Shown: positions 43,957 to 52,627 of the stretch, piece after piece
Position numbering within the stretch: the stretch's first letter is position 1
Layout: each line of letters opens with the position of its first letter
NCBI GenBank assembly: GCA_944367565.1
Contig: CALVWR010000003.1
Coordinates: 1 to 64,000 of the forward strand
Length of the DNA stretch: 64,000 nt
Direction of reading: 5' to 3'
From: an uncultured Clostridia bacterium
GTDB taxonomy: Bacteria; Bacillota; Clostridia; Christensenellales; Borkfalkiaceae
The notes under the pieces: model-generated
What the model saw: only the letters and a program-made list of their open reading frames with translations
What the model was told of the DNA's origin: nothing
The model's database searches: none
Translations under genes and position numbers: made by a program

Positions 43957-45144
43957 ATGAAGATTTTTGAAAAATGCGAAAGACTCGCGAACGTGGAACA
44001 GGCAAAGGAATGGGGGCTTTATCCTTATTTTCATGTGCTCAACACCCGTCAGGATACCGAAGTAAAGATGGAAGGGCGGGATATGTTGATGCTGGGAAGC
44101 AACAATTATCTCGGATTGACGTCCGATGAGCGCGTCATCGCCGCAGGGAAGGACGCGCTCGATCGGTACGGAAGCGGCTGCTCGGGCAGTCGGTTTCTGA
44201 ACGGAACGCTGGAAACGCACGTCGCGCTGGAAAAGGAACTCGCGTCTTTTCTGAAAAAAGAAGGCGCGGTGACGTTTTCCACAGGATTCCAGTCGAATCT
44301 CGGAATCATCAGCGCGGTGGCGGGCAGAACGGATTTCATTCTCTGCGATAAGGAAAACCATGCCAGCATCTACGACGGGTGTCGGTTATCCTTTGCAAAG
44401 ATGATACGTTACAATCATTCGGATATGGAGGACCTCGAAGCGAAACTGCGCACGATCGATCCCGCCGTCAACGGCGCGCTCATCGTTACCGACGGCGTGT
44501 TCAGCATGAGCGGCGAGATCTGTAAATTACCCGAAATCGTCGCGCTGGCGAAAAAGTACGGCGCCGGCGTCATGGTGGACGACGCGCACGGACTCGGCGT
44601 CCTCGGCGAACACGGCAGGGGTACCGCGGAATACTTCGGTTTAGAGGACGAGGTGGATATTTATATGGGAACTTTCTCAAAATCCCTCGCGTCCCTCGGC
44701 GGCTATATGGCGGCTAACGCCAAAATCTGCGAATACGTACGCCATACGTCCCGCCCCTTTATCTTCAGCGCCAGCATCACACCCGCTTCCGTGGCGTGCG
44801 CCCGCGCTTCTTTGGAAATTCTCAGAAACGAACCGCAACGCGTAAAACGCCTGCGCGAAGTTTCCGATTATATGCGTAAAGCCCTCGTATCGCGCGGCGT
44901 GAAAATCGTGGAAAGCACCACGCCCATCATCCCCATCTATACCTACGAGGATAAAACGACGTTCGAAGCGTGCACCATGCTCTTCGATGCCGGCGTTTAC
45001 GTCAATCCCGTCGTCAGTCCCGCTACGCCCGTCGGACAGAGTCTGCTGCGTACGAGCTATACCGCTACCCACACCTTTGAACAGCTCGATCGGGCGGCGG
45101 ATATCATCCGGAGCGTACTCAAAAAACTCAATGTCATCGGATAA
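43957..45144 (+). CDS. Alpha-oxoamine synthase, serine palmitoyltransferase-like
   Basis: 395 residues, PLP enzyme of fold type I. YGSGCSGSRFLNGTLETH (about 71-88), DKENHASIYDG (about 131-141), VMVDDAHGLGVLGEHGRG and the PLP lysine in GTFSKSLASLGG (about 238-249) place it among KBL, BioF and SPT. GTFSKSLAS, the YPYF start and the VNPVVSPATPVGQSLLR stretch are, as I recall them, nearer to bacterial serine palmitoyltransferases than to KBL or BioF. No biotin or threonine-degradation genes flank it. The acyl donor is unproven. Confidence 0.75.
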   Translation: MKIFEKCERLANVEQAKEWGLYPYFHVLNTRQDTEVKMEGRDMLMLGSNNYLGLTSDERVIAAGKDALDRYGSGCSGSRFLNGTLETHVALEKELASFLKKEGAVTFSTGFQSNLGIISAVAGRTDFILCDKENHASIYDGCRLSFAKMIRYNHSDMEDLEAKLRTIDPAVNGALIVTDGVFSMSGEICKLPEIVALAKKYGAGVMVDDAHGLGVLGEHGRGTAEYFGLEDEVDIYMGTFSKSLASLGGYMAANAKICEYVRHTSRPFIFSASITPASVACARASLEILRNEPQRVKRLREVSDYMRKALVSRGVKIVESTTPIIPIYTYEDKTTFEACTMLFDAGVYVNPVVSPATPVGQSLLRTSYTATHTFEQLDRAADIIRSVLKKLNVIG

Positions 45145-45173
45145 TCTTCGGTGATTGCGCCGATTCTTAAATG

Positions 45174-45200
45174 GCGGGGAAAATTTCCCCGCTTTTTTTT
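45174..45200 (+). terminator. Terminator after the SPT-like gene
   Basis: GCGGGG pairs with CCCCGC around an AT loop, then eight T. Confidence 0.85.
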
Positions 45201-45211
45201 GCGTAAAAAAG

Positions 45212-45262
45212 TTGACAGATCGAATTCCGCGTACTATAATACAATTGCTACTAAAAAGGTAG
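45212..45262 (+). promoter_or_regulatory. Promoter and autoregulatory dyad of the Rrf2-iscSU operon
   Basis: TTGACA (45212-45217), 17-bp spacer, TATAAT (45235-45240). The dyad CTAC-N7-GTAG (45248-45262) covers the transcription start, the usual place for an Rrf2/IscR repressor site. Confidence 0.65.
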
Positions 45263-45286
45263 GAATTAAAAAAGGACGAAAAGACG

Positions 45287-45682
45287 ATGAAACTTTCTTC
45301 CAAAGCACATTACGGATTGCAGGCTTGTCAGATCCTGGCGGAAGCGTATGACGGATCGGTTTCGGCGACGGAGCTGGAAGAGAAGGTCGGGGTATCGGGA
45401 AAATATCTGGAAAAGATCATGCGGATTCTGACGGGCAACGGCATAGTGGCGGCGCGGCGCGGGGCGCAAGGCGGTTATTATCTGGCGAAGGCGCCGGAGC
45501 GGGTCACGGTAGGAGAGATCACGCGCGCGCTGGAAGACGATATGAAGATCGTGCATTGCGTTCATTCGGCGTGTGAGAAATGCGAATGTAAATCCGGGAA
45601 GATATGGCGTTCTTTGGTGAAGAAGATGAATGAATTTTTGGATTCGATCACGCTTGCGGATATGTTGAAAGAGGATTTTTGA
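45287..45682 (+). CDS. Rrf2/IscR-family Fe-S regulator
   Basis: 131 residues. The winged helix is clear: SSKAHYGLQACQILAE, VSGKYLEKIMRILTGNGIV and RRGAQGGYYLAK. Cys 91, 96, 99 and 101 (CVHSACEKCEC) would bind an Fe-S cluster, as in IscR. It is placed directly before iscS and iscU, so it probably senses cluster supply and represses this operon through the dyad at 45248. Confidence 0.92.
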   Translation: MKLSSKAHYGLQACQILAEAYDGSVSATELEEKVGVSGKYLEKIMRILTGNGIVAARRGAQGGYYLAKAPERVTVGEITRALEDDMKIVHCVHSACEKCECKSGKIWRSLVKKMNEFLDSITLADMLKEDF

Positions 45683-45684
45683 AG

Positions 45685-46872
45685 ATGGAAAGGAAGATTT
45701 ATTTTGATCATGCGGCGACGACGCCGGTGAGGAAAGAAGTATTGGAGAAGATGCTGCCTTATTTTTCGGAAATATACGGAAATGCGAATTCGCAGCATAT
45801 GTTCGGCAGGGAAGCGGTGAAGGCGGTTGACGAGGCGCGGGATACGATTGCGCGGCTGATCAACGCGAAACCGAGCGAGATTTATTTTACGTCGGGCGGA
45901 ACGGAGTCGGACAACTGGGCGTTGCGCGGCACGGCGAGAGCGCAGAAAGCGAAGGGAAAGCATCTGATTATCAGCAGCGTCGAACATCCGGCGATGATCG
46001 CCACGGCGAAGCAGCTGGAGAAAGACGGATATGACGTGACATATCTGCCGGTCGACGAAACGGGAACGGTTTCGCCGGAGAGCGTAAAGGCGGCGATCCG
46101 CGACGATACGATCTTTGTCGGCGTGATGACGGCGAACAACGAAGTGGGAACCATTCAGCCGATTCAGGAAATCGCGTCGATCGTGAAAGAGAGAAAGATC
46201 ACGATGTTTACCGATGCGGTACAGGCGGCGGGAGTTCTGAAACTGGACGTGCAGGAGCTGGGCGTCGACATGATGTCCTTTTCGGGACATAAATTTTACG
46301 GACCGAAGGGGATCGGCGTTTTATATATCCGGAGCGGAACGAAGATCGATCCGGTGATGACGGGCGGACATCAGGAACGCATGAAGCGCGGCGGAACGAC
46401 CAACGTGCCGGCGATTGTGGGGATGGCGGAAGCGTTTCGTCTTGCCAACGAGGAGCGGGAAAAGAACGCGGCATACGTCAAGGGCCTGCGCGACAGGTTT
46501 ATCCGCGAGGTCGAGGAACGGATCCCGGACGTCAGACTCAACGGACACAGGGTGAACCGTCTGCCTGCCAATGCCGATTTTTCCTTCAGATATATCGAAG
46601 GGGAATCGATTCTGTTTCACCTCGATCTGGCGGGGATCGCGGTGTCAAGCGGTTCGGCGTGTTCGTCGGGATCGCTGGAGCCGTCCCACGTATTGCTTGC
46701 GATGGGCGTTCCGGAAGAAACCGCGCACGGATCCATCCGCTTTACGTTCGGCACGGATAACACCGAAGAAGAAGTCGATTATGCGGTGGACGTGTTGGCG
46801 GAAACGGTAAAAAAACTCAGGGCGATGTCGCCGCTGTTCAAAATGACAGAAGGAGAAAAACAGTATGTATAA
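45685..46872 (+). CDS. iscS: Cysteine desulfurase
   Basis: 395 residues, NifS/IscS class. YFDHAATTPV starts the protein, TSGGTESDNWAL (about 70-81) follows, the PLP lysine is in SFSGHKFYGPKG (about 198-209) and the catalytic Cys in SSGSACSSGSLEPSH (about 322-336). It supplies sulfur for clusters and tRNA thiolation. Two bases separate it from the regulator. The ATG at 45685 is preferred over a TTG two codons earlier. Its end overlaps iscU by 8 bp. Confidence 0.95.
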   Translation: MERKIYFDHAATTPVRKEVLEKMLPYFSEIYGNANSQHMFGREAVKAVDEARDTIARLINAKPSEIYFTSGGTESDNWALRGTARAQKAKGKHLIISSVEHPAMIATAKQLEKDGYDVTYLPVDETGTVSPESVKAAIRDDTIFVGVMTANNEVGTIQPIQEIASIVKERKITMFTDAVQAAGVLKLDVQELGVDMMSFSGHKFYGPKGIGVLYIRSGTKIDPVMTGGHQERMKRGGTTNVPAIVGMAEAFRLANEEREKNAAYVKGLRDRFIREVEERIPDVRLNGHRVNRLPANADFSFRYIEGESILFHLDLAGIAVSSGSACSSGSLEPSHVLLAMGVPEETAHGSIRFTFGTDNTEEEVDYAVDVLAETVKKLRAMSPLFKMTEGEKQYV

Positions 46873-47236
46873 CGAAAAAGTGATGAAGGTTTTTCAGAAT
46901 CCGAAAAACGTGGGTGAAGTGGAAAATTACGACGCGATCGGCACGGTTGGGAATGCGTCCTGCGGCGATATCATGCAGATCACTTTGAAGATCGATAACG
47001 ATATTATCACCGACGCGAAATTCAAAACGTTCGGTTGTGCGGCGGCGATTGCGACGTCGTCCACGGCGACGGAAATGATCAAGGGAAAAACCCTCGACGA
47101 AGCGATGAAAATCACCAACAAGCAGGTTGTGGAGGAGCTGGAGGGACTGCCGCCTCAGAAACTACACTGTTCCGTGCTGGCGGAAGAGGCGATCCGCGCC
47201 GCAATCGAGGATTACCGCAAAAAACGGGGCGCATAA
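46865..47236 (+). CDS. iscU: Fe-S cluster assembly scaffold IscU/NifU-type
   Basis: 123 residues. The three ligand Cys are 33 (NASCGD), 58 (FGCAAAI) and 102 (LHCSVLA), with Asp 35 also kept. It accepts sulfur from the desulfurase encoded just upstream and builds [2Fe-2S] clusters. AGAAGGAG precedes the overlapping ATG. No hscBA or fdx genes follow, as is normal in Clostridia. Confidence 0.94.
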   Translation: MYNEKVMKVFQNPKNVGEVENYDAIGTVGNASCGDIMQITLKIDNDIITDAKFKTFGCAAAIATSSTATEMIKGKTLDEAMKITNKQVVEELEGLPPQKLHCSVLAEEAIRAAIEDYRKKRGA

Positions 47237-47279
47237 GAACGAAAAAACGGGACATAATATTCTTCGGGGAGGAGAGATT

Positions 47280-47438
47280 ATGGACGATAAATTTTTTGTC
47301 GGCGTGATTCTGGGAATGATCGGCGGCGCGGTGCTGGCGACCAATTCCGCGAAAGCGCGTCAGGCAGTCAAAAAGGGACAGGAGCAGGTTCTCGAAAAGG
47401 CCGAATCCATGAAGAAAAAGTCTCAGGAAAAGGAATAA
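47280..47438 (+). CDS. Small YtxH-like membrane protein
   Basis: 52 residues: one glycine-rich membrane helix (FFVGVILGMIGGAVLATNSA, about 5-24) followed by a Lys/Glu/Gln amphipathic helix (about 25-52). This is the layout of YtxH-type envelope-stress proteins. GGGGAGGAG precedes the ATG. It ends the Fe-S operon; a terminator follows. The function is unknown. Confidence 0.65.
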   Translation: MDDKFFVGVILGMIGGAVLATNSAKARQAVKKGQEQVLEKAESMKKKSQEKE

Positions 47439-47456
47439 TTTCCGATAAAATTTTAT

Positions 47457-47504
47457 AAAAATACGGGCAGGACGGAAATTTTTGCCGTTTCGCCCGTATT
47501 TTTA
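47457..47504 (+). terminator. Terminator after the small membrane protein gene
   Basis: AAAAATACGGGC pairs with GCCCGTATTTTT. The loop holds a small ACGG/CCGT stem. A T run ends it. Confidence 0.85.
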
Positions 47505-47533
47505 TTGTAAAGCGGGCGAAGATGTGGTAAGAT
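47505..47533 (+). promoter_or_regulatory. Promoter of ruvX-DUF1292
   Basis: TTGTAA (47505-47510), 17-bp spacer, TAAGAT (47528-47533). Confidence 0.5.
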
Positions 47534-47578
47534 ATACCTGCCGGGAGAAACGCTGCGGAAATTTCCGGGAGAAAGACC

Positions 47579-48010
47579 ATGAAAAAAATTCTTGCGCTCG
47601 ATATCGGATCCAAACGGATCGGCATTGCGATTACCGATCCCTTCGGCAGTTACGCCTTGCCGGTCGGAACGTATGTGCGGAAAAATTTGAAAACCGATCT
47701 GATGAATCTTTCCGCGCTGATCCGGGAACGGAACGCGGAAGAAGTCGTATGCGGACTTCCGTTGAATTTTGACGGGAGTCGCAGTGCGCAGACGGAATAT
47801 ACGGAGGTTTTTATCGACGCGTTGCGCAAGGTTCTGGATATACCGATCGTGACGAGCGACGAGCGTTGTACGACGGCGGAGGCGCATAAGACGCTGATCG
47901 AGGGGAACAAGCGCAGGGAAGAGAGAAAGAAGTATGTGGACGCGCTTGCGGCGGCGTACATCCTGGAAGGTTATTTGCAAACAATTAAAAATAAAGGAGA
48001 AAGGCAATGA
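47579..48010 (+). CDS. ruvX: RuvX/YqgF family Holliday-junction resolvase-like nuclease
   Basis: 143 residues of RNase H fold. LALDIGSKRIGIAITDP (about 5-21) carries the first acidic residue, VVCGLPLNFDGSRSAQ (about 58-73) follows, and DERCTTAEAH plus YVDALAAAYILEGYL give the others. In E. coli YqgF matures 16S rRNA ends; DNA junction activity is reported in other bacteria. It overlaps the DUF1292 gene by ATGA, the usual Firmicutes pairing. Confidence 0.93.
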   Translation: MKKILALDIGSKRIGIAITDPFGSYALPVGTYVRKNLKTDLMNLSALIRERNAEEVVCGLPLNFDGSRSAQTEYTEVFIDALRKVLDIPIVTSDERCTTAEAHKTLIEGNKRREERKKYVDALAAAYILEGYLQTIKNKGERQ

Positions 48011-48465
48011 AGGAAGAAGAGAAAAAGACCTGCGGATGCGGGCATAAGAAAGGGGAAGGCGAAGGAAACTGCGAACACAAGCACGAACACGGCGAGGGCT
48101 GCTGCGGTCATAAACACGAGCACGAACACGGCGGTTGTTGCGATCACGATCACGATTGCGAATGCGGTTGTGAAGAACCCGATATCGTGGAACTGACCGA
48201 TGAAAACGGCAAGGCGATGAAGTTTTATCATCTCGGCACGATCGAGTTCAAGAACGCGTATTACGCGGCGTTTCAGGCGGCGGAGGAGATCGAGGGCGTG
48301 GATGACGACGAACTGATCATCTTTGAAGTCGGAGACGGAGAAGGGGAGGAGAGCGATCTGCTGCCCATCGAAGATCAGGATCTGCTCGACGAGGTATATG
48401 AAGAATTCTGCCGCGTATTCGACGAAGATTACGACGAAGACGAAGAGCCGGAAGAAGAATTTTAA
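48007..48465 (+). CDS. DUF1292 protein with Cys/His-rich N-terminal extension
   Basis: 152 residues. The C-terminal part (IVELTDENGKAMKFYHLGTIEF, then DELIIFEVGDGEGEESDLLPIED) is DUF1292, a short acidic family usually 80-100 residues long. Before it lie 55 residues with 10 Cys and 10 His in HxH, CC and CxCxC arrangements, strongly suggesting metal binding (Zn, Ni or Cu). This head is not part of the usual YrzB protein. The ATG overlaps the ruvX stop. Confidence 0.82.
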   Translation: MKEEEKKTCGCGHKKGEGEGNCEHKHEHGEGCCGHKHEHEHGGCCDHDHDCECGCEEPDIVELTDENGKAMKFYHLGTIEFKNAYYAAFQAAEEIEGVDDDELIIFEVGDGEGEESDLLPIEDQDLLDEVYEEFCRVFDEDYDEDEEPEEEF

Positions 48466-48470
48466 GGGAT

Positions 48471-48500
48471 AACCGTCCGCGGAAAGCGGGCGGTTTTTTA
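48471..48500 (+). terminator. Terminator after the DUF1292 gene
   Basis: AACCGTCCGC pairs with GCGGGCGGTT, loop GGAAA, then T. Confidence 0.85.
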
Positions 48501-48529
48501 TTGACGAACCGCGGAAAATGCGGTATAAT
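48501..48529 (+). promoter_or_regulatory. Promoter of the BFD-like gene
   Basis: TTGACG (48501-48506), 17-bp spacer, TATAAT (48524-48529), abutting the previous terminator. Confidence 0.75.
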
Positions 48530-48577
48530 CGAAAAAGAAAAAGAAAAGCGGACGGAAAATGCCCGCGGGAGGAACAT

Positions 48578-48775
48578 ATGAAAGCAAATTATATGGTATG
48601 CAACTGTAAGCAGGTGAGTTACAACAACATAGCCGACGCGTTGGAAGGGCACAGCAAGTTTGAAGATGTGCTTGCGCTGTTCGACGAAGTGCAGAAAATC
48701 ACGCATTGCTCCACGGGATGCGGCGGTTGTCACGATAAGGTTCTGGAAGTGATTTCCGAGATCATGATGGGATGA
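48578..48775 (+). CDS. BFD-like [2Fe-2S]-binding small protein
   Basis: 65 residues. VCNCKQVSYNNI (Cys 8 and 10) and THCSTGCGGCHDKV (Cys 44, 48, 51) match the bacterioferritin-associated ferredoxin fold, in which four Cys hold a [2Fe-2S] cluster. Stand-alone BFD proteins serve in iron release or electron transfer. No bacterioferritin or nitrite reductase gene is near. GGGAGGA lies before the ATG. Confidence 0.82.
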   Translation: MKANYMVCNCKQVSYNNIADALEGHSKFEDVLALFDEVQKITHCSTGCGGCHDKVLEVISEIMMG

Positions 48776-48788
48776 AAAAGTCTCAATA

Positions 48789-48831
48789 ATAACGCAAAGG
48801 CGGCGTCAAAAAGACGCCGCCTTTGCGTTAT
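48789..48831. terminator. Bidirectional hairpin between the BFD-like and Ca2+-ATPase genes
   Basis: A 19-bp perfect stem (48789-48807 with 48813-48831) and A5 loop, placed between convergent genes. T tracts are short. Confidence 0.75.
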
Positions 48832-48841
48832 CGGTTTGCAA

Positions 48842-51490
48842 TCAGTGATGATGTTTTTTGATGAGCCCTACGGCTTTACTGATTTCCATGACGGGAATGG
48901 GAACGAGCGCCAGACCGAGTCCGACGAGGTATGCCCACCACTGGGGGAAATAGATCATGCCGAATGCGCCGTTCACGCCGGGAACAAAGAGGACGAAAGC
49001 CACCATGACCAGTGAAACGACGGCGGCGAAGTTGAGCATTTTATTGCCGAAAACGCCGATGCTGAAAATGGAATGGGAGGAGCGCATATTGTAGGACTGA
49101 ACCACCTGGCACAGCGCCAGCACCATAAACGCCAGCGTGGAGCCCGCTTTGGAGCAGTCCTCCGCGCTCATGCCCGCGAGGGAACCGAAGTAGCTGCCGA
49201 GGTGCAACGCGCCGAGCGTGAGGGCGGCGAACATCAGTCCCTGAATGGCCACCTTGATGCCCAGACCGTGTGCGAAGATCCCTTCGTTTTTCGGCTTCGG
49301 GGGATGATCCATGATATCTTTTTCCACTTTTTCCATGCCGAGTGCGATGGCGGGCAGGGAGTCGGTCACGAGGTTGATCCAAAGAAGCTGAATGGAGATA
49401 AACGGGGAGATCTGCCAGATGATCATCGCAAAGAACACCGTCAGCACCTCGCCGATATTCGTGCCGAGCAGATAGCCCACCACTTTTTTAATATTCGCAT
49501 AGATACCGCGTCCTTCCCTGACCGCATCCACGATGGTGGCGAAGTTGTCGTCGGTGAGCGTCATGTCCGCCGCGCCCTTCGCAACGTCGGTACCCGTAAT
49601 GCCCATCGCGCAGCCGATGTCTGCCGCTTTGAGTGCGGGGGCGTCGTTTACGCCGTCGCCCGTCATCGATACCACCTGTCCTTTTTTCTGCCATGCTTTT
49701 ACGATGCGGATCTTGTTTTCGGGGGATACGCGCGCATAGACCGCGATGTTTTCCACTTCCTTATCGAGCGTCGCGTCGTCCATCTGATCGAGCTGCGCGC
49801 CCGTGATCGCTTTGTCTTGATCCGTCAGGATTCCGAGATCTCTCGCAATAGCCGACGCCGTCACGACGTGATCGCCCGTGATCATGACGGGTTTGATGCC
49901 CGCCTTGCGGCAAAGCGCAACCGCTTCTTTCGCTTCGGGGCGGGGCGGGTCGATCATGCCGACGAGTCCCATGAAAGTCAGGTCGCTTTCCAGCGCCTCG
50001 AAAGAAACTTCTTCGGGAGCTTTGTCGAGCACTTTGTACGCCACCGCGAGGACGCGCAGGGCGTTTTTACTCATTTCTTCATTGACGATACGCGCTTTTT
50101 CCGTGTCGCCTTTCACGCATTTGTCGAAGAGAATGTCGCACGCACCTTTCGTGATTACGACGTATTTGCCGTCCATTTCGTTGACCGTCGTCATCAGTTT
50201 CCGGTCGGAATCGAAGGGCAGTTCCGCAATCCGCGGATAGGTCGAGTTCAGTTGATCTTTGCTGTATCCGTTGCGGAGCGCCGCATATACGATGGACGTC
50301 TCCGTCGGGTCACCGATGTGCTGCTGTTCGCCGTTTTCTCCGATCGTCACCGAACCGTCGGAACAAAGGGTGCCGTAAATCAGCAGTTTCCTGATCGCTT
50401 CGCCGTTATTGTCGGAAATTTCCGTCAGCTCCCCGCCGTCGGGGTAGGCTTTGACCAGCGTCATGCGGTTCTGGGTCAGCGTCCCCGTTTTATCCGAACA
50501 GATGACCGATGCGCTGCCCAGCGTTTCCACGGCGGGCAGCCGCTTGATGATGGCGTTTTTCTTTACCATACGCGTCACGCCGATGGACAGCACGATGGTG
50601 ACGATCGCCGGCAGACCTTCGGGAATGGCGGATACCGCCAGCGATACCGCCGTCATGAACATTTCCATCGGATCCATCTTGTCGATCAGTCCCACGATGA
50701 AGATGATCGCGCACGCCGCCAGCGCCATGATTCCCAGCATTTTTCCCAGCTTGGAAAGTTTCTGCTGTAAGGGCGTCGCCGTTTCCTTTTCGCCGCTGAG
50801 AAGATCTGCGATCTTGCCCATTTCGGTATTCATGCCCGTGCCGGTGACCACAGCCGTAGCCGTGCCGTATGTAACGGAACAGCCGGAATAGACCATATTG
50901 CTCCGATCGCCCAACGGCGCGTTTTCCGCAACCTCCGAAAGGGCGTCCTTTTCCGCGGGAACCGATTCTCCCGTCAGCGCCGACTCTTCCGATTTCAGGT
51001 TGACGCTTTTGATGAGCCGCGCATCCGCGGGAACAAAATCTCCCGCTTCCAGGCGGATGATGTCTCCCGGAACGATCTCCGCCGAATTGATGAGCATTTC
51101 CTTGCCGTTGCGAATGACGCGGGCGTGGGGCGCCGACATGTTTTTGAGCGCTTCGAGCGCCTTTTCCGCTTTGCTTTCCTGCGCCACGCCGATGACGGCG
51201 TTCAGAATAACGATGAGAAGTATCAGCGCCGGTTCGATGAATTCTTTCGGATTGGCTTCCACGCACGCCATCACGAAGGAAATCACTGCGGCGAGCAACA
51301 GGATGATGATCATCATGTCTTTGAACTGTTCAAAGAAGCGTACCGCAAGGCTCTTTTTCTTTTTTTCCCGCAGACGGTTTTCTCCGTATTGCGCTCTGCG
51401 GGCGAGAACTTCTTCATCGCTCAATCCGGTTTCTGCGCTGACGTTCAGTTCTTTCAGAACATCGTCCGCCTTCTTGCCGTAAGGTGTCAA
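48842..51490 (-). CDS. Calcium-translocating P-type ATPase (SERCA/PMR1 type)
   Basis: About 882 residues. The cation ATPase N-terminal domain is followed by TGES (SALTGESVPAEKDA), the phosphorylation motif CSDKTGTLTQN (Asp about 333), the hinge MTGDGVNDAPALKAADIGCAMG and ten membrane segments. PEGL (AIPEGLPAIV) in segment M4 marks a Ca2+/Mn2+ pump. The start is best placed at TTG 51490, after GGAGG; a TTG at 51508 overlaps that ribosome site. It exports Ca2+ from the cytoplasm. The C terminus ends in three His. Confidence 0.93.
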   Translation of the reverse strand: MTPYGKKADDVLKELNVSAETGLSDEEVLARRAQYGENRLREKKKKSLAVRFFEQFKDMMIIILLLAAVISFVMACVEANPKEFIEPALILLIVILNAVIGVAQESKAEKALEALKNMSAPHARVIRNGKEMLINSAEIVPGDIIRLEAGDFVPADARLIKSVNLKSEESALTGESVPAEKDALSEVAENAPLGDRSNMVYSGCSVTYGTATAVVTGTGMNTEMGKIADLLSGEKETATPLQQKLSKLGKMLGIMALAACAIIFIVGLIDKMDPMEMFMTAVSLAVSAIPEGLPAIVTIVLSIGVTRMVKKNAIIKRLPAVETLGSASVICSDKTGTLTQNRMTLVKAYPDGGELTEISDNNGEAIRKLLIYGTLCSDGSVTIGENGEQQHIGDPTETSIVYAALRNGYSKDQLNSTYPRIAELPFDSDRKLMTTVNEMDGKYVVITKGACDILFDKCVKGDTEKARIVNEEMSKNALRVLAVAYKVLDKAPEEVSFEALESDLTFMGLVGMIDPPRPEAKEAVALCRKAGIKPVMITGDHVVTASAIARDLGILTDQDKAITGAQLDQMDDATLDKEVENIAVYARVSPENKIRIVKAWQKKGQVVSMTGDGVNDAPALKAADIGCAMGITGTDVAKGAADMTLTDDNFATIVDAVREGRGIYANIKKVVGYLLGTNIGEVLTVFFAMIIWQISPFISIQLLWINLVTDSLPAIALGMEKVEKDIMDHPPKPKNEGIFAHGLGIKVAIQGLMFAALTLGALHLGSYFGSLAGMSAEDCSKAGSTLAFMVLALCQVVQSYNMRSSHSIFSIGVFGNKMLNFAAVVSLVMVAFVLFVPGVNGAFGMIYFPQWWAYLVGLGLALVPIPVMEISKAVGLIKKHHH

Positions 51491-51524
51491 TTTAACCCCT
51501 ACCTCCAAAATAAAATTTTCTTTT

Positions 51525-51553
51525 ATGATACATTACCGTGAAAATTTTGTCAA
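51525..51553 (-). promoter_or_regulatory. Promoter of the Ca2+-ATPase gene
   Basis: On the minus strand TTGACA (51548-51553), 17-bp spacer, TATCAT (51525-51530). Confidence 0.7.
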
Positions 51554-51661
51554 CCGAGAGAAAGCCGTCGCGCAAGAATTTTTTCCGTTTGCCGGAATAC
51601 GTCGGAAAAAGGGAATGATGGATAAAATTCTCTCACTTTCGCGGAAAATGCTTTAAATTCC

Positions 51662-51810
51662 TTGCAAAATCCCGCAAGCTATGGTAAAATAAATCAGCTA
51701 TGGAAAATTCGCACCCGCGTTCTTCGGCGTTCGTTGTTCCGTAAATCTTTTCATGCGGAATCTCAGCCGTGCTTAAAAGGGCGTGGGGAGGAAAAAACGG
51801 AGGAATCAAA
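51662..51810 (+). promoter_or_regulatory. Promoter and ~110-nt leader of rpsB-tsf
   Basis: TTGCAA (51662-51667), 17-bp spacer, TAAAAT (51685-51690). The leader to the rpsB ATG is long and GC-rich and could hold an S2 feedback site; I see no hairpin I can match to a known leader. The stretch 51554-51661 shows nothing else. Confidence 0.55.
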
Positions 51811-52593
51811 ATGGCAGTTATTTCAATGAAGCAGTTGCTCGAAGCCGGCGTACATTTCGGGCATCAGACGAGAAGATGGAACCCCAAAATGAAGAAATAC
51901 ATTTACGGGGAAAGAAACGGAATTCACATCATCAACCTCGAACAGACCGTGGACCTTATCGAGAACGATGCGTATAAATTCGTCGTCGATTCGGTCAAAG
52001 CAGGCAAGAGCGTTCTCTTTGTCGGAACGAAGAAACAGGCGCAGGAAGCGGTAAAGCAGGAAGCGGAACGTTGCGGAATGTACTACATCAATTCCAGATG
52101 GCTGGGCGGCACGCTGACCAACTTCAAGACCATCCGCAGCAGAGTGGATCGCCTGAATAAACTCAACAACATGGAAAAGATGGGCGAATTCGACCTTCTT
52201 CCCAAAAAAGAAGTGATGGGACTCAAGGCGGAACGCGACAAGCTGGAAGCCAATCTCGGCGGCATCAAGGAAATGCGCAATCTGCCGGGAGTGATGTTCA
52301 TCGTCGATCCCAGCCATGAAAACATCGCCGTGCAGGAAGCGAGAAAACTCAATATCCCCATTGTAGCGATCACCGACACGAATTGCGATCCCGATCTGGT
52401 CGACCATGTGATCCCCGGAAACGACGACGCGATCCGCGCGGTAAAACTGATTGCGTCGGTCATCGCCAACGCGGTCATCGAAGCCAACCAGGGCGAGGAA
52501 TATTCCATTCCCGAGGAACAGGCAGAGGAAGTAAAGGAAGAAAATACGGAAAAAGCGGCGGAAGAATCCGCGGAAAATAAAACGGAAGAATAA
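51811..52593 (+). CDS. rpsB: 30S ribosomal protein S2
   Basis: 260 residues. [22 protein letters not shown] starts the protein; [17 protein letters not shown] (about 92-108) and [19 protein letters not shown] are conserved. The C-terminal tail after about 228 is Glu-rich and variable. AACGGAGGA lies before the ATG. It heads the rpsB-tsf-pyrH-frr operon. Confidence 0.96.
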   Translation: MAVISMKQLLEAGVHFGHQTRRWNPKMKKYIYGERNGIHIINLEQTVDLIENDAYKFVVDSVKAGKSVLFVGTKKQAQEAVKQEAERCGMYYINSRWLGGTLTNFKTIRSRVDRLNKLNNMEKMGEFDLLPKKEVMGLKAERDKLEANLGGIKEMRNLPGVMFIVDPSHENIAVQEARKLNIPIVAITDTNCDPDLVDHVIPGNDDAIRAVKLIASVIANAVIEANQGEEYSIPEEQAEEVKEENTEKAAEESAENKTEE

Positions 52594-52627
52594 ATTCCGG
52601 AAAGAATCAATGCGAGGAGGAAAGGTA

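Noticed and set aside
49073-50770. Plus-strand frame of 565 codons
   Set aside because: It is antisense to the Ca2+-ATPase, whose P-type motifs are complete on the minus strand.
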